DNA of 64,000 nt from assembly GCA_022605405.1 (NCBI GenBank), contig JABYQQ010000003.1, positions 434,001 to 498,000 on the forward strand, read 5' to 3'. This document shows, piece after piece, positions 34,828 through 47,989 of the stretch. The translations under genes were made by a program, and so were the position numbers. The stretch's first letter is position 1. Each line of letters begins with the position of its first letter. This stretch comes from Earliella scabrosa (Eukaryota > Basidiomycota > Agaricomycetes > Polyporales > Polyporaceae). The notes below the pieces were generated by a model. That model saw only the letters and a list, made by a program, of their open reading frames with translations. It was not told where the DNA came from and searched no databases.

Positions 34828-36316
34828 TCAAATCCGCAGATCCCCGTCGCTGTCGTGCAGTCGCGGCCGTTTTGCGGGGTTCGAGACACCGATGCCCCGT
34901 GCGGCGAGAGCCTCGACCGCGGCCTTGGCGGCGCCCTCGGACGTCTTCTTGGACCTGCCCCGCGTCCGGCGCAGGGCACCGAACGCCTGCGCCTTGATGA
35001 CCGCGAGGGTGCCACAGATGGGCGGGGGCCCGGGCGACGGGGAGCGGGAGGTGCGGGAGACGGTGCTGGTGCGCGTGCGGGAGCGGGAGGAGTAGGTGTA
35101 CGAGGAGGACTCGCCGTCGCTCTCGCGCTCGTGCGAGCCGTTGTCGGCGCGCGAATACGGGGAGGGTGCCTGCACCGGGCGATCGGCCGATCCTGCCGCT
35201 GCTGAAGAAGACGAGGGATTTGCGGCGCGGCCGTTCATGCGGAGAATAGAAGTGACATCGGCCGTACCGCCGTGGAGAGTGAGTTCGGGAGCGTGCTGCC
35301 GGCGGTAGAACTCGGGCCTGTCGGATAGCGAGGTGCCCTCGGGGAAGGTGAAGGCGTAGGGGGCGGGGGCGATGGACGTGGACGAGGCGGAAGACGGGGT
35401 GGAGGCGGCAGGGGAGAGAGAGCGGCTGGGGGCAAACATGTATGGGGAAGTCGCGAGAGGGGTGATTGGAACCTTTTGGTCTTCGACAACGCCGTATCGG
35501 GAGGGGTAGGCAATGTCGGATGCCGTGAGCGTGGGGCTCTCGACGAATGTGGGAGAATGGGTCGCGCTGCTGCTGTCGAGCGAGCCGGGGTCGCTGACGG
35601 CGGTGCCCGGATGGGCGACCCAGCCGGCGCCGTCGCGCGCAGAGGTGTCGATGGGGTAGGGCGAGTAGGGGTCGTAGCGGGGCATGCGGGCGTGCGCGTC
35701 GATGGAGCGCTGCTCGGAGGGACTGGGGGCGATGGGGACGTAGCCCATGGCGGGGGAGCGGTGGGGGTAGTCCTGGGTGGAGTAGGAGGAGGGGGCGGGG
35801 TTGAGGGAGGAGGAGGGGTGGGAGGCGGAGGGATAGCGCATCGACTCGTCCTGGTAGGAGCCGTTGGGCGCGGGGGGCAGGCTGGGGGGCATGGTGGCAG
35901 GAGGAGTGCGGATGGGGGCGTACGACATGGGATAGTCATCCGGGGGCTCGCGATCGACCTTCTTCTGCTGCTGGTCGAGCATCCTCAGCAGGCTCTCCTT
36001 GTGCTCGAGCTCGGTCTTGAGGCGCGCGTTCTCCTGGCGGACGTCCTGGAGCTGGGACTCGGTGTGGCGGCAGGACTCCTGGAGCTGGAGGACGACGCTC
36101 TCTAGGTTCGTGACTGGGCGGGGGATCAGCGGGGCGGTTAGCGGGGCGCGAGGGAGAGGGCGGACCTGTCTCCTCGAGGGTCGCGATGTAGTTTGCGCGG
36201 CGTGCGCGGAAGGCGGCCTGGGCGTCGGCATTCTTTTTCTTTCTGAGGGCGGCGTCGGAGAGGCGGGCGGCGTTGCTGTCGTCTGAGCCGGCCCTGGGGT
36301 CGGGGGAGGGGGGCAT
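34828..36316 (-). CDS. bZIP transcription factor (YAP-like basic region)
   Basis: Nuclear DNA-binding regulator of about 480 residues. Near residues 20-50 the basic region reads RKKKNADAQAAFRARRANYI, matching the NxxAQxAFRxRR pattern of fungal AP-1/YAP and GCN4-type factors. After one intron comes the leucine zipper, NLESVVLQLQESCRHTESQL followed by ENARLKTELEHKESLLRML. The rest is Ser/Pro/Tyr-rich and disordered, with a late basic patch, ALRRTRGRSKKTSEGAAK. I chose the ATG at 36316 (MPPSPDPRAGSDDS); an in-frame ATG at 36487 would add about 57 residues of unlikely sequence. The YAP C-terminal cysteine domain is not visible, so an oxidative-stress role cannot be assumed. Confidence 0.85.
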
Positions 36317-36825
36317 GGCGGCGGGCGCGGGAAGAGCGAGGGCAGCGGCGGTCGGCTGGGCCAGGGACTCGAGTGGGAGACGGCGACGGCGACGGACGAG
36401 GGAGAGATATAAATTCGGATGCGGACAGGCAGCCGTGCCCTGCCAGTGCCCTTCTTGGTCGCAGGTGCGCACAACCAATGCACACAACGCCCAAAGAAAT
36501 CCGAGAGAAAAGAACGCGTTCGCAGCGGTGCACGAGGAGCGGCCTCCCAGCGCACGCCCCAGCCCATCACCACCCAGAGCCTATTCCTCTTTCCCTCTCT
36601 CAGGCCCGGGCTCCCGACTCCCTTTTCCGTCCCCCTCGCCGGCCCCCCGTCCCATCCCCCGGCCTCCCACGCCCCCACGCACACGTGCTCGCAATTATAT
36701 TCGCATTTTTCCCCCCACCGTACACGCCGACTAGCTGCCCACGCCCGAGGCGCATGTCCGCCGTCCACCCGACCCCGCCCTGCGCGGCCACCGGTCTCAG
36801 TCTGCCCGACCGACAGCCACCGTCC
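36317..36825. promoter_or_regulatory. 5' flank of bZIP gene / 3' flank of APC4
   Basis: 509 bp of strongly pyrimidine-rich DNA (plus-strand sense) between tandem minus-strand genes, presumably the bZIP promoter and leader. No gene seen. Confidence 0.5.
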
Positions 36826-39800
36826 TCACCCCTCCGCAGCCGACTCCTCTCCCACCTCCCCCGCCTCCTCCTCCTCGTCCTCCTCTCCCTCCATGTCCAG
36901 CACCTCCACCGACAGCCCCGCCTCGTCCAGCACGCACGACACCCGCCGCCCAGCCCGCCCGTTCACCGCCAAGCTCACCCCGCCCGCCGAGCACCCGCCC
37001 AGTGTCCGTGATTGAATGATCGGAGCAGGAGCCGAGCGAAGCTTAAACGGATGAAAACAAGGCGATCAGTTACCGCCGTCCAACCCCAGCCTACGTACCC
37101 AGCGAGCCTGCCTGCCCGCGCAGCTGCACCAACAGGAAAGAGCCACACTCACCTGTCCGCTCGACAGCCGCCCCAGGACGTCGCCCATCAGCCTTTCTCG
37201 AGTCGTGCCGGTTACGTACTCGTGGGACGGGATCTTGTCGTAGATTAAATTCGCGTACCCGACCGTCGCAATACACGCTCCTGCTCAACGATCGTTGATG
37301 TGAGCGATGGCTGAGGAACGCCTCCCACCCGACGCGTCCGCCGACAGACGGGCGGGCGGGCGGCGGCCACACGGACGGCACAACACAGCGCCTGCCTACT
37401 CACCTTGCTGATCCTTCGGCCGGTAAACGATCACCAGCACCTCCGAGTCGAAGAAGTCCGCATCAAGCAGATCGAACGGGAGGGGCTCCTCGCTTCCCTC
37501 CTCCGAGGCACAGCACTCCAGCACCGAAACCTCGACCGTCGGAACACTCGTCAGAGCGCCCAGACCCTGCTCCAGCCGGACAATACACACTAGACCACGA
37601 CGGCAACGTCAGATCACCCAACGTGGAACAGCGCAGGTGCTAAGAAGGGGGGGAGCGGACGGGCGAGGACTTACGGTAGCTTCGCCCACCGTCATGCGGC
37701 GGCCTGATTGCAAGGTATTGGAGAAAATTGTCCGGCTGCAACTTCGCTCAGCGACAGCACGGTGGCACGTTGAAAACTCGTAGTCGCTTGCCTTGCCCTC
37801 GTCCTCCACCGTCCGCTCACGTATCAGGGGCGCAGAGCCCGGCGAACCACCAGCTGATTGCGGCCCGCCCGGGGCGTCCGCTGGCGCGACCTCCCAGCCG
37901 GCCACGAGCACCGCAGAGCGCGCGGCCGCCTTGCTGGCCTCCTCGAACATTTGCTGGCATCGTTCCGCTAGCGTCTGGATCAGCGTGTCCAGGTTCCGCT
38001 CGACGTGCGACAGATCGCGAGGCTTGACGTCCTGCTCCCCGGAGACCCAACCCCCGCCAACGCATCGTCGCTTGCGTCAGCCGCGGACTTCCCCCAGCGC
38101 GGGGCTCGCCAAAACGGTCGGACTCACCTTCTGCACGGTTTGATCCCAGCGGTCGAGTGCGGCGCGGGCGTTGGCAATCGCGGTCTTGATGTTCGCGTTC
38201 TCGCTCGGCACCCCTAAGCCCTCGCGGTTGATCCGCGCAACTGGGCCCATGAACCACTTGTCGATCGGGCTAACGACGAGGCTAGAGGTCAGGTATTCGT
38301 TCACCTCGAGGATGTCGTGTTGGGGGCGCGCATTGTGGTGGTCCCCGGTTGCGTTTGCCCGGCCGGTCTCTGCTCGTCACAGATGTGGCGCCGAACGGTG
38401 GAAATGCGGGTTGCACACGTACCGTACCGTATCCACTTCATGAATTCTTTGAACCGCAGGAGCTCCTTGCGTGCCACGGTGGCGAGCCAACTCGCTTGGA
38501 AGATCACACTGGCCGTGTACTCCAGACATGTCTCGACGTCCGAAGGCTTGAAATTACAAACAGCGTATTGAGGCCTGGGACAAACTTCTTCAGCACCGGA
38601 GGCAGTGCATTACAACCGACACGTACAATGCCGCCCAACCCTGCACTTCCTGCAAGAGTAAATGCAGTCGCTGGCAAGCTGGAGCTACGCGCTTCTCTGA
38701 TAGATCGCGCAGCCTGGTCAGCGCATCACACATAACGGTGTCCCACTTCTGAATGCTCTATAGCCGCAAATCAGCTTCTGCGGCTGGCGGAACAAGAGCG
38801 GGCTTACCCTATCGCTCATATGCTCTGCACTACCCATGTAATCCATGAGTCCCTCGGACGTGCGGCCAGTCGTGAGGAGGCAAGTTAGGTCGAGCAGTGC
38901 ATAGGGCTCCTCCTCTGTGAAATCGTCAGCAGAGCCCCTTACTTTCACGGGATGTGCAACACCTACCGCCGAATGCACTGGCTAGCCTGGATTCAAGCGA
39001 CTGTAGCCACTTGGGTCCCAAGTCGCGAGCGCCGGGTTGAGTGTCGCTGCCGAACCACGCTGCACGCATGTCCTTGACAACCCGCATCGTGTACCCAAGG
39101 AGGTCCCGAGCAGAAGACGACACTCTTGCTACGTCTCTGACGTGCCTGCCTGTCAAATAGGGTAAACGCACGACATGCGGCAGCAGCCCCACGGCCGCGT
39201 CTCCCGGAGACGGAGGGCCAATGTGTGAGAAGAAATGCTCTCGGAGTTTGTAGAGCGACCTTGGGAAGCATTTGGGTTGGGTAGGCACGGCACCCAGCGG
39301 ATAGCTGCCCTCCAGGAACAGATGTAGATTACCAAGGCTGTCCGAGACTGCGAGAATGCTGTTGACGTTCGTGTCATCCACCTCGTCTTCTGTTTCAGGA
39401 AACGAGGACTGAGAGTCCGGTTTGTTCGCCGCGATCGAGGACGCCGCCAAGTCGGGTGGAAGAGCGGGCCAGCCGAGAATGCTAGCTGGGAGGGAGTTTT
39501 GAGGCACGGTCTTATTCCTCGCACCTTGGAACGCGAAGAGCTCGCTGGAACTGCGATAGTCTCAGCATCTGGCCGAGTAAGCATCAAGACATCGACGCAC
39601 GTGAGAGGCTTGGTGTCATCCTGGATAGGGTCCAGCAGCGGAAGGCCTTTCAGGATCGCATGAGCTGAACCCGTCTTTGACAGTTGTCAGGCGGCCATCT
39701 CGGTACAACGAAGTAGTTCAGCCAGACTCACGATGTTCTCTCCTCGCCTGAAGATGTCAGGAAGACCGTTGCCAATGATCCTCTTCTCTTCGCGGAACCA

Positions 39801-40209
39801 CCATGCCCCTTTCAGCTCTACACGCCGGCCATCAGAGGCCATAGGTATTGAGCGTTCCACCGCGCCGGTTTGAATCGAATGGATGCTGATCATGGCAGGA
39901 TTGGAGATCACCGCAATGCTCTGAACTGTGTCAATGTTCAACAGACATCATCATAGTTCTCTGAACCAACGTACCGTCCGGGCTCCATGCGACCCCAACA
40001 ACTTCCGTTTGGACCTTCCCGACATTGGTCGGTTGTATCACTACTTCCCACTTCTTGGAACCCTGCATCTTGTACAGAGTCATCTTTTCCTGGTGTGCTA
40101 CGCGAGAGATAACGACCAGCAGATCCTTGTCCGGGCACCATGATGAATGCAGTACGCGAGATGTCGATGGCAACTGTATGGTTGCCACAGGCGCGATTGT
40201 GGTCGCCAT
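36826..40209 (-). CDS. APC4: Anaphase-promoting complex subunit 4
   Basis: Scaffold subunit of the APC/C ubiquitin ligase that drives mitotic exit. The N-terminal WD40 part begins MATTIAPVATIQLPSTSRVL and contains VVGVAWSPDG, IAVISNPAMISIHSIQTG, NVNSILAVSDSLGNLHLFLE. The APC4 helical domain follows: LGPKWLQSLESRLASAFG, YALLDLTCLLTTGRTSEGLM, TASVIFQASWLATVARKELL, RFKEFMKWIRY, YLTSSLVVSPIDKWFMGPVA, NLDTLIQTLAERCQQMFEEA. The C-terminal part has CIVRLEQG, ADFFDSEVLVIVYRP, VGYANLIYDKIPSHEYVTGT, RRVSCVLDEAGLSVEVLDME and an acidic tail ending AAEG. About 850-900 residues over many exons. The stop at 36826 is read from the last exon. Confidence 0.88.
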
Positions 40210-40879
40210 GGATTATCTTCTCCCGAGAACGTAGCGGATAAGGTGGAGGTTAAGGTTCCTGGAGTATAGCGCACGCACCCAAAGTCCGCTCTCCTCGTCT
40301 CTTTGTAGCTATCAGCTTGCTTCGGGTGAGCTTAAAGGCCCGATTTCTTCGCACAGTCGCCGTGCACGAGCGGTGGAGACGGTTTCTTCAGCTAGGTGAT
40401 AGAGTGGATAACCTGGATGAACCTGTCGGAGGCAGAGCTTGCATGAAAGCAGAGAGCGAGAGCATACATTCGACCGAGACTGGCCACTGAGCCACCCGGT
40501 CCACCAGTCCGAACGAGAGACGTGGCCAAGGCGCCCACCAGACGCGTAAGAACCGCGTCCTGTCACAGGGCGGTCACACATGGTCCCCTGTCACGTCTTT
40601 GTGGCTCAACACCGGTCCGCCGCGACACGAAGGTTTCCCTGACCTCGCAAACAGAAGACCGTGGTGGTTGCTTCCGCAACTAGTTTCTCCACAGACAGGC
40701 TTCATGCTCAATCCATCTTTTCGTGCTTGGGGTTGGCAAGTTGCCCAGATGTTCGCAAATGATGGGTTGGAGGCAAGATCGAAATGCTCACAGTGCCAGT
40801 GGACAACGATACAACGGAATGCAGCGAGCGAGAGGGACATGTCTGCGCCGACTGTGAGACCGGTCAAAGTGGACAAGAT
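40210..40879. other. Intergenic region, APC4 / DRS1
   Basis: 670 bp between tandem minus-strand genes. Frames across it are antisense shadows or lack domains; presumed APC4 promoter. Confidence 0.55.
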
Positions 40880-43592
40880 TCACGCTTTCCTCTTTCCACC
40901 CTTCTTCTTGCCCATGCCTCCGATCACGTCGCCCTTCTTAGCCCGCACTCCCTCCCGCGGCGCTCGCTGCCCCATGTCCTTCTCAAACGCCCCACCCTTC
41001 GGCTTCGTTACGCTCTTTGTTCGCGCCGCCTTTTTCTTCCTGTCTTTCTTTGTCGAGTTTGGTCGTCGCTCGGGCTCGCCAATCTTTGCTGGGCGCGACG
41101 CCTTCTTCGCAGAACGTACCGCCGCCCGGATCGCACCCGTCTCCTCCGCGTCCTCTTCCATCGCCATCTTTCTCCGCTTCGCCCGTCTCGAGAGCCCCGC
41201 AAACTTGTCCCGTTTGGGCTGGCGAGCCGCGCTCAGCCGCGGCCGGATCAACGTGTTGGCTTTACGTACCTTAGCTTCGGCTGGCTCTTTCGCCTTCCCT
41301 TTTTTGCTGGCATCGAAGCCAGCCTCGTACTGCTGTTTACTCACCGCTAAAGAGGCAAAGAAGGCGTCGGTTTGGGGACATCACGGAGATGAAATCCTAC
41401 TGTGAGCTCACCTTCTGCCCTGGCCTTCTCCTTCCCTGTCTGGAACCAAGTACGGGCGGGCCGAGAGAAGATCTCTGCTTCGTGCTCAATCATGTTTTGC
41501 CCTTTCTTCAGTTCCATCTCGGCTTGCCGGAGCTGTCAATGCAGGCGTAAGAACGGCTATCTATAGACGGACGGAGCACCAGGGTACGGACATGTTTCTC
41601 CTCCTTCTCCTCTTGTAGGATTTCGGAGATCTCCTGCTTGAGACTATCCAGCTTCTGGGACCATTTGCTAACCACTTCCGGCGGGACCTGCCGATGCCGC
41701 ACCTGGTCCTCGCCGGAGGAGTGCTTTATGGCCGCCTTGAGCATCTTGCGGTCAGCCTCGCCCACGAGCGTGACAGATCTGTCAAGTGAGGTCAATTAGG
41801 ATGTGCCATGCCAAGCTCGGCAGAGCCGGCTCACCGTCCCTTCTTGCCCGCTCGCGCCGTTCGTCCCACACGGTGCAGGTACTGCGCAAGTTGGCCCGGC
41901 ATGTCATAGTTGATGACGGTCTCAATACCCTTGATGTCCAGACCACGGGAGGCCAAATCGGTAGCCATGAGATAGTCCACGTGCCCGTCTCGGAATTGTT
42001 GGAGAGCTCTGAGCCTCTAATCGCTCTACATGAGTCTCTGTACGGTACCATGAGGCGGGCCCACGTACCTGTTCCTGAGTAAGGTCACCATGCAGCTCGT
42101 CGGACTTCATGTCCAACAAGCTGAAGACGATGCGCATTTGGTGGGCCAGCTTCTTACTCCGGAAGAAGATGATGACGCGAGACTTGAACGTTCGTTTGCA
42201 AAGTGCAACGAGCAGTGCGGAGCGCTCGGCCTCCTTGCCTGCGCGCACGCGAACGAATTCTTGCAAAAGACCCCGTGCAGTGCTACGCTTCGGGTCCACG
42301 AAGAGCCTGACGGGCTTGTTCAGCGACATGCGAACGAGCTCGTCGACAGAGTCGGTCATCGTCGCGGAGAAGAGCATTGTCTGACGAGACGTGGGGCAAG
42401 AGTTGATGATTTCCGAGAGCTCGGCGGCAAACCCGTCCTCGAGCATCCGATCCGCTTCGTCCAGCACGAGAATGTCCAGGGCGTCCAGCGTGAAAGTCGG
42501 CGAGTTGCGGATGTGGTCAATCAGCCTTCCGGGCGTCGCGATCACGACGTCCGGGCGTGTGCGGAGATTTGCCTCTTGCGCCTTCAGAGAGAGTCCACCT
42601 GACCGAGAGTTTCAGTGCTGTCAGCAAATAACGTTACCTCGGAGCACTAGCGGAAACCCGGACCTACGACCAATGCGAAACGGATGTCCGTATGCGCCGC
42701 AAGCTTCGTGCCGACCTCGTAGCATTGCACGCCGAGCTCGCGGGTGGGCACGAGCACGAGACATCGAGTCGCCGCCGCCTTCTTCCCTCGGTCGCGGTAC
42801 ATGAGCCGTTCGAGCATAGGGATGATGAACGCCGCTGTCTTCCCGGAACCTGTGACGGCATTCCCAACGACGTCCTTCCCAAGCAGCGCAACGGGGATAG
42901 TCGCGGCCTGTATGGGCGTGGGCGTGGCGAACCCTAACGATGTGAGCGACTTGATTATCGGCCGCGAGAGGTTCATGGACAGGAACGAGGTGTGAGCCTC
43001 GGAGGGGCCAGACTCCGAGTCGAAGAACGCCGCCTTTCGCTCTTTCTCCGCCTGCGTTTCTTCCTCTGAGTCGTCGTCTGAGGAGGAAGCGTCGTCCTCG
43101 TCCTCGTCTTGCGCATCTTCTGACAAGTTCTCTGCGTCGTCCTCCGCTTCACCAGCCTCTTCATCCGAAGTCGCTAGAAGGTCCTCCTCCTCGTCACCAT
43201 CGAACACACCTTCAAACTCATCCTCCAATACTCCTAACGCTTCTGAGCCGTCCTCGTCCTCGTCACTAGCGGAATCCTCTTCGTCCTCATCCTCGACGTC
43301 AGAACCGTCCTCGTCCTCGTCGCCTTCATCCTCAATCGGCCGTTTCCGTTTGCCAGTACTGTTATGAAGTTTACGACGCGCTATGATGTCGTCCACCGAA
43401 ATGGGTTCCTAGTAGTCCGTGAGCAGCCATTACAATACATACCGAAGTTTTGCATACCGGCTTGGAGCCCTTCTTGACCAGGTCCTGCACGTCAAGGTGG
43501 TCGAGGAAGTCATTGTATGGATCGCCAGAGAGGTCGAAAGTGAAGTCCGGGTTGAGTTCGACGGCTTCCTCTGCTGCCTGTGGCTTGGACAT
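40880..43592 (-). CDS. DRS1: DEAD-box RNA helicase Drs1 (DDX27 family)
   Basis: Nucleolar ATP-dependent RNA helicase for 60S ribosome assembly. It starts [20 protein letters not shown], followed by a 130-residue highly acidic region (runs of D/E/S), then the Q motif GFATPTPIQ, Walker [34 protein letters not shown] (DEAD), LFSATM (SAT), [25 protein letters not shown] and [15 protein letters not shown] (motif VI). A coiled region [20 protein letters not shown] and a Lys/Arg-rich tail ending [13 protein letters not shown] complete it. About 800 residues, typical for Drs1. The start follows from the conserved [17 protein letters not shown] segment directly after it. Confidence 0.95.
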
Positions 43593-44008
43593 CGGAGAGC
43601 AAGTGTGAAGGGAACAAATTATTTTGGCGCCCATAATCAGTCGGTCCGGACATGGGCCGCTCTTCCCAGCCAATCACACTGAGATCGGGCTCTATCATCA
43701 CTTGTGCTTCATGACTGCGCCTGCATAACGTTCCGAGAGCAGAGAATGCTCAATTGCTTAGGTACTCGTTACGTTCGTGAGGGTCATGCATAGGGGTATC
43801 GTATAGCGTGCGATCCAAGGGGGGCCCGCATACAGGACTCGTCATATTCAGCATAGCAAGTGTCGACAACAAGGGTAATACAAATCCACGAGTAATGTAC
43901 CATCATAGATATGTGCTGTGGGGTTGGATTGGGTGTAGTGGATGGAGGGCGAAGAAAGCAAGGTATATGGAAAGCGCGACAGGAACACACAACGCGGCAC
44001 GGAGGTCG
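43593..44008. other. Intergenic region, DRS1 / RasGEF
   Basis: About 415 bp of DRS1 5' flank and RasGEF 3' flank on the minus strand; no gene seen. Confidence 0.55.
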
Positions 44009-47000
44009 TTAAGTCCAAGAGAAGTTCAGGAGCTTGCGGAAGATGGCGGCATCCTTGTGGTTCGGATCCCGAGAAGCCACGCGCGGTCCGCCAGACCTGT
44101 AGTTGTCCTCGTAATCGATGTCGGGGAGTGCTATGCGAGCCCGTTGCATCTGCGCAAACTATGTCAGCAAACGCGTCGATACAGTTCACGGAAGTCACAT
44201 ACTTCATAGTCCATGAGTGCATCCTCTCGGTCAGTCAAGAACAACTTCCTGATCTCATGGCGATCCTGGAACCTATCGTATTCTCCGCTCTCGCGGCAGC
44301 CCTTCTGGCACTGTACGATGGTGTCGATGAAACGCGCCATCATGTTGAACTTGGCCCAATGAATCTTGGTCGGGTCGTCGTCGTGGTAGTCGGGGTTTCC
44401 TTCGTGGGCACGAATGAGGTCAGAAAGGTGAATCTCTCTGTGGCACATCATGAGTATGTCATACGTAGAGACTTGGTGCGAAGAACTCACAATGCGGGTA
44501 TACAAGCGCCTTTCGTGTTTCTCAGAGCCATCCGGTACTTCTGGTGCGAGCGCACGGACTGTAGGAGCTGGTCCCATTGCTGGAAGTTCTTCCAGTGCTC
44601 GCTCGACTTGGTCCGCAGGAGCTCAAGCGACTCATCTCCCTCAAACGTAGCACTGTTGATTCCGGCAATGATGGCTCGGAGTCCGGAGTAGTTATGAAGG
44701 TTGCGCAGCCGGTTCGCGACGTCGATGAACTTCTCAATCTGCCGCGCGCGGCTCTTGGGCTTATCATGGCAGAGGATCAGCGACACGACCCTGCGTAGAT
44801 GAATTAGCCGGGATCTACGCAGTGAGGATAAGGATGACGAGGCGCGTACCATTCACCGAAGTGGTTCGAGAGCAGGTTGTACACGGTGATCGGGTCGGCC
44901 TCCGAGTCCTTCTTGCCCTGCACAAGCACGTGCTGCAACCAATGACGCGGCTATTGCACGCGAGATGAGTCATTTGTGGAGCGAGCACATCTTAGCAACG
45001 GAGACGAACCTCGATACGCAGGAAGAATTGGCACTGTATTCGGGTCATCTCCTGCGCGATATCGGCAGGATCGCATCCATGGAGCATCTGGCTGGTGGCT
45101 TGGAGCAGCCGCAGGATGGCCTTTGGCGACATGTGCGACGACGGATGCGAGATAGGCTCAAACGATGGCCCGCCTCTTTCAGGAGGCACGGCGATCAGGG
45201 CCTTTGCGGTCAACGGCAAGCTCGCCTTCCGTTCCCGCGCGAACCCAGACTGAGAGCTTGGAGCGTGCGATGCTGCGTTGTTGTCCAATGGTATTGGGGG
45301 CGGGCTCGAAGAACGCATCGAAACCGGATGCTCCATGAGGAAGGAGTGCTCTTCGTCAGAGAGACTCGAAGTGTCGGAGCTCTCGTCCTCGACCTTGAGG
45401 CTCCAAGAAGCGTCTTTGTCCCTGAGGCTCGACACCATTTCAAGGAATGGGAGGAACTCAGCACCGTAGTGGAGGAGGTATGTCTTGTTAAGGATCGACT
45501 TGATGAGGGCAGCAAGGGCGCTGGAAGCTCCAGAAACGGCGAAATCGGTTGGGTACAGATTGATCCAGTGGTCTAGCAATTGACAGATCCTACCGCGACC
45601 GTCAGCATGAACACTTACCCATGAATTCAGAACTGATGCTACTCACCTCATTTGCGCATAGCATGCAAACATCGGATCTCCGGTAGGTGTATCGAGTGCG
45701 CGCATCCGCTTTTGCATAGCAAGCAACACGGTGCGCGGACTTGCGAAGCGGCGATATGTGAGCAGGAAATGAGAGATAAAAACGGGATCTGAGGAATCAA
45801 GTCAACCAGCAATTCCACGGCCGCGTACAAGAGACTTACCGTCGTCGCAGACGGCCATGAACAAGAGTTTGTTCAAAAGATCTTCCAGACTCATCCAAGG
45901 AGGCGCGCGACTGATCAAACGATCAGTCGAAGTCCAAGAAAAGAACGAAACACGATCGACTCACGATTCCTTCATGGAGTGCTCACGGACACCGCCGTCC
46001 GATGTTGAAACATCCGTCGTGCTTGACGGACCATCCGTTCCGAGGCCGGACATACCACCATGGGCTTGAAGTGATGTGCGACTGCCGTTCCTGACGGTAT
46101 TATACATACCCTCGCGCTCCTCGCGCTTAGATTTCTCGTGCTCGGAAAGCAGGTCACTAGTTGAGCGGGCACGTGTTGGGGACGCCGGTGTGGGCGGCAC
46201 GGCAGAAGCTGCGCTCGTCAGGGGCAAATGATATGAACGCGTTCCTTGGGAGGTGGATTGCGAAGGGGCATGACCTGCTGTCCGAGCGGTAGGCGAAGAT
46301 TGTTGAGACGCATGAACGGGATGAGGGGACGATGCGGTCGGAGTCGCCGATGATGCTCTGGAAATCTCCCACGGGAGCGGCGAACCGGACGATAGCAAAG
46401 CGGGTGAGGCCGGGTTTCCGTTCCCATACTCTGTAATCACAATGTCACGATGTTTGCCATTGGATGTAATAGATAGACGTTAAGAAAACTGACCTGGCTG
46501 ACGAACCATCGCCTTAAACACCCACTGGAAGGCCTTGCGGATTCGCTCCTTGCCAGTCTCGGTGGAGATAGAAGCTTCTACAAGACCGGTATCGTACTGT
46601 TGAATGATTGTCACCGCGTCCTGTGCTTTGACTCGATGCTCCAGGTCGGATTTGCATGCCATTACAACACGAGGGGCGTGAATCTTCCCAAAGGCACCTA
46701 TGTAATGACGATGAGCGGGGATGCATAATGGTGTAGAACGCACTTACGGAGAAGGTCCTCAACGTGCAACAACGAATGCTCCTCCGTTACGTCGTAGCAG
46801 ATGATGATGCCGTCCCAGGCTTCATTAGCATCCTCCCAAATCCCACACGCATCCCTCAGATTGAAAGCCGATACATCAGCCTCCAGGACACGAAGTATGC
46901 ACCCTCCCAGATCCTGCCCTGCAGGAATGACACCTCTTCGTGCAGTATCTGGGCGAGGTCAGTACGACACGCGATACGTTGCGAGGAGCTACGCACAGGT

Positions 47001-47989
47001 GAACATCCCCTTGCCTCCATTGCACTCGACCGTCAGCTCCTCGGGCTTACCCAGCCCCGTATACTTGAGTCCCTTTTGAATGACGGCGGATTTGCCGCAA
47101 CCATGAGGTCCAACTACCAGAAGGGTAATCTCGGGCGCCGACTGGATCTGAGTGGTGAGAGACGGATTGACGAGATGGCAGAAACATCGCTCACCTCCGG
47201 TAGATGGGGGTTGACTACGACGGGCTTCTGTTTGACACCCCTGAGGTTCAGACTGCTGCTCCTAGTGGGCGAGATGGGCGGTGTGGGTCGCGGAGTCTGC
47301 ATCGAGGGGGCGGAGCCCTTTGGGTGGAGGCGAGATGGCATAGGCAGCTCGCCTGGCCGCACAGAGTGTCGTGATTGTTTGCTTTTGCGCGTGCGGCGGG
47401 CCAGGTCTTCGGCGCGTTCGTGATCAGATTCGTCCAAGAAGCTGGGGTCGCGGTCGTCGGTAGTCGTGCTGATGCTGGTACCGCGGCTACGGGATGATGA
47501 GTAGGCAGTCGCACGCTTATCGCGGTCGGCCCAAGGGGGGCGGAAGGTGGACGTTGGGGCGTCGGATTGGCGAGAGGAGGGGGGAGGAGGACGGTCGGTA
47601 TCGGCCTGGGAAGGGCGGAAGTCGGCGGAAAGGGGGCTGGGAGGATTGGGACGTGCGGCCGCCATACCGGGGTGTTTGTAGTTGACGAAGGAATCAACCG
47701 AGATGGACTTCCTGAGGCCAGTTGGGGTGTTCATGGCAGGCGGGACGGGAGGATACAAGTAGACAGGAGAGCCATTGCCAGAAGACGAGCTGGGCTGATC
47801 CGGAGACAAGGACGTGTGAGCGGTCAAGAAGGCGTCCTGGGAGGTATAGGGCGAGGAGGAAGAGGGACGAGAGGAGGCAGAATCGGCCGTCTTCTGGGAC
47901 TTCTGGCTGAAGAGGTTCGTGTCGGGCATCTGGATCGGGGGGAGGGAAGGGATTTTCGGCAGGTCCATAGGGGGGCTTTTGGGAGTCAT
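44009..47989 (-). CDS. Ras guanine-nucleotide exchange factor with N-terminal GTPase-like domain
   Basis: Predicted activator of Ras/Rap-type GTPases at membranes. Order: about 290 residues of Ser/Pro-rich disorder from MTPKSPPMDLPKIPSLPPI; a Ras-like fold with P-loop LLVVGPHGCGKSAVIQKG, strand WDGIIICYDVTEEHSL and G4-like MACKSDLEHRV, but no DxxG switch II motif; a Ser/Thr linker; a RasGEF_N region (SLEDLLNKLLFMAVCDDDPV, FISHFLLTYRRFASPRTVLL); and the CDC25-type catalytic domain (LLSNHFGEWVVSLILCHDKP, IEKFIDVANRLRNLHNYSGL, RAIIAGINSATFEG, LEIHLSDLIRAHEGNPDYHD, KFNMMARFIDTIVQCQKGC). It ends KDAAIFRKLLNFSWT, about 1,050-1,100 residues. The ATG at 47989 opens the long first exon. The fusion is the odd feature; the catalytic GEF call is firm. 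Confidence 0.88.

Noticed and set aside
35476..36105. Val/Gly-rich open frame antisense to the bZIP gene
   Set aside because: Reverse complement of Ser/Pro/Ala codons of the bZIP disordered region.
40599..41405. 268-codon open frame on the plus strand
   Set aside because: Its second half is antisense to the Lys-rich tail of the DRS1 helicase; translation is a mirror of that bias.
43020..43340. TCGTCC-type tandem repeat
   Set aside because: It is the codon pattern of the acidic D/E/S region of DRS1, not an independent repeat element.
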